In this document: positions 4,819 to 5,982 of the stretch, one piece after another
Layout of the letters: every line of letters starts with the position of its first letter
Position numbering within the stretch: position 1 is the stretch's first letter
Assembly (NCBI GenBank): GCA_021796175.1
Contig: JAJYOM010000099.1
Location: forward strand, 1-5,982
DNA: 5,982 nucleotides
Reading direction: 5' to 3'
Source of the DNA: Thermoplasmata archaeon
GTDB lineage: Archaea; Thermoplasmatota; Thermoplasmata; Sysuiplasmatales; Sysuiplasmataceae
Made by a program: the position numbers and the translations under genes
The notes under the pieces: generated by a model
Told to the model about the DNA's origin: nothing
Database searches by the model: none
What the model saw: the letters and a program-made list of their open reading frames with translations, nothing else

Positions 4819-5982
4819 ATGTTCCATGATGAACAGGAATGCTCTTGAGTCTGCGTCAACGCTGTTCTCCAGCTTCCTGAACCAGTGGCCCTCGCCGTCG
4901 TAGAACTTGAAATCGACTTCCTTTCCCAGCGATTTCAATCGCTTCACGGCGCTTTCCGATTCCTCTAGCGGACACCTCGGATCATTACCGCCTGCAATTA
5001 TCTGTACAGGCGCATCGATATTTTCCATATAGAAGAAGGGAGATGCCCTCCGCAGCCTGTCCGCATCCTTCTCCGGATCTCCCATGTTCTGTATGTCCCA
5101 GTAATGAAGGTCTCCCCTTTCACTCTCCATTTCAGTGAACCAGTTGAGAAACGGCACACCCGCAGAACCGCACCTCCACAGCCCTGGATGGAAGGTCAGG
5201 CAGCACATTGTAAGGTAGCCACCATATGATGCGCCTGTTACCGCGATATTATCTGCAACAGCTAACCTGTTTTCGACAAGGTAATTCCTCGCGGCTACGC
5301 AGTCGGTGACGTCAAGGTTACCCATAACATGTCTGTTTGCATCCCTGAAGGCTCTGCCATAACCGGTACTGCCCCTGTAATTCGGCGCGATTACATTCAC
5401 CCCTTCTCCAACCAGCAACTGAATTATCGGGTTCCAGCTGTTTACGGTCAGGGAAGTTGGCCCTCCGTGCAGGTAAACCACACCTCTTCCGTTTGAGGAA
5501 CCGGGGCTCCCTGTCGCCAGAAATAGCAGGGCCGGTATATTCTTCCCGTCCACTGGGTTGATGCATATAACCTCCGTCCCAATCGAAGACTCCCTGTTAC
5601 GTAGACTTTCAGGTGTGTGATTGGTTAGTCTTTCACTCTTGCCACTTACAAGGCTGTACGACCAGATATCCTGTGTATCTGACGGCCCGCTTACCAAGAA
5701 ATATACGACGTTTCCGTCAGCTGAGAACTTCGGAGAAGAGGCAAGACCGGGGCTATTGAACAGGTCGGTTATTTCCAATGGCTGTCTTCCCCAGCTCTTC
5801 AGCGAAACCGCGGATAATATCACAGAACCTCTTCTGCAATTTGTAAACGCCACCCACCTGCCATCAGGAGACGCAACCGGCTCATAACACTCCTCCTTCA
5901 GGTCTGTCAGCCATCTTACCCGCTGCGTCCTGATGTTTACCGCCGCTATGTTGCTTACACCCTTTTCGGCGGATGAGAACAA
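4804..5982 (-). CDS. S9-family serine peptidase (acylaminoacyl-peptidase/prolyl oligopeptidase-like), C-terminal part
   Basis: Cleaves short peptides, releasing acyl-amino acids or dipeptides, probably in cytoplasmic peptide turnover. The 392 visible residues are the C-terminal two-thirds or so of a protein usually around 600 residues long. The TTG at the right edge is an ordinary codon, not the start. Two propeller blades with PD40/TolB-like motifs are visible (PVASPDGRWVAF about 35-46; PKFSADGNVVYF about 84-95). The alpha/beta-hydrolase domain follows: HGGP (172-175), NYRGSTGYG (201-209, Tyr202 a likely oxyanion-hole residue), GASYGGY with nucleophile Ser252, Asp334 in GGNDPRCP, and His366 in GEGHWF. 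The Ser-Asp and Asp-His spacings (82 and 32) are typical of S9 enzymes. The triad is complete, so the enzyme should be active. The PRCPLEES segment favours the S9C acylaminoacyl group. It ends with TAG at 4806-4804. No signal peptide can be judged because the N-terminus is missing. Confidence 0.92.
   Translation of the reverse strand: MFSSAEKGVSNIAAVNIRTQRVRWLTDLKEECYEPVASPDGRWVAFTNCRRGSVILSAVSLKSWGRQPLEITDLFNSPGLASSPKFSADGNVVYFLVSGPSDTQDIWSYSLVSGKSERLTNHTPESLRNRESSIGTEVICINPVDGKNIPALLFLATGSPGSSNGRGVVYLHGGPTSLTVNSWNPIIQLLVGEGVNVIAPNYRGSTGYGRAFRDANRHVMGNLDVTDCVAARNYLVENRLAVADNIAVTGASYGGYLTMCCLTFHPGLWRCGSAGVPFLNWFTEMESERGDLHYWDIQNMGDPEKDADRLRRASPFFYMENIDAPVQIIAGGNDPRCPLEESESAVKRLKSLGKEVDFKFYDGEGHWFRKLENSVDADSRAFLFIMEHLSVD

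Noticed and set aside
5318..5887. Minus-strand 82-codon and plus-strand 88-codon frames inside the peptidase gene
   Set aside because: Both are shadows of the peptidase reading frame, which carries the full catalytic triad.

Overview
The window most likely comes from an acidophilic archaeon of the Thermoplasmata. The reasons are an archaeal winged-helix regulator that overlaps a small membrane protein, a TATA box centred about 26 bases upstream of a start codon with no Shine-Dalgarno (a leaderless transcript), an N-terminally anchored surface protein that is rich in N-glycosylation sequons and has no cysteine, and DDE transposases of the IS4/IS1634 type. This is an inference from gene style; no rRNA or other marker gene is present.

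Positions 1-1950 are mobile-element territory. The 5' two-fifths or so of an IS4/IS1634-type transposase gene runs off the left edge on the minus strand (801 to 1). Just upstream of it, in the same orientation, lies what looks like the C-terminal tail of another transposase of this type (1124-864). A third, opposite-strand piece (1324-1564) is the N-terminal part of such a transposase, broken by a one-base frameshift. A possible zinc-ribbon remnant (1580-1735) and a perfect 10-bp inverted repeat (1790-1822) follow.

Positions 1951-4164 hold the ordinary genes, all on the plus strand. First is a 486-residue surface protein (2043-3503): one membrane anchor, a short coiled-coil-like stalk and three tandem domains that look NTF2/SnoaL-like, spaced exactly 136 residues apart. 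Next, 74 bases on, is a two-gene operon of an ArsR-like winged-helix regulator (3578-3871) and a three-helix membrane protein (3868-4164), with overlapping start and stop codons.

Positions 4165-4803 hold no convincing gene, only short protein-like snippets, inverted repeats and a tiny candidate ORF. From 4804 to the right edge, on the minus strand, is the C-terminal part of an S9-family serine peptidase (acylaminoacyl-peptidase/prolyl oligopeptidase-like) with the whole catalytic domain and the end of its beta-propeller.

No pathway links all the genes. The best candidate for something little described is the triple-domain surface protein, possibly together with the adjacent regulator and membrane-protein pair. 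That link rests only on adjacency and shared orientation.
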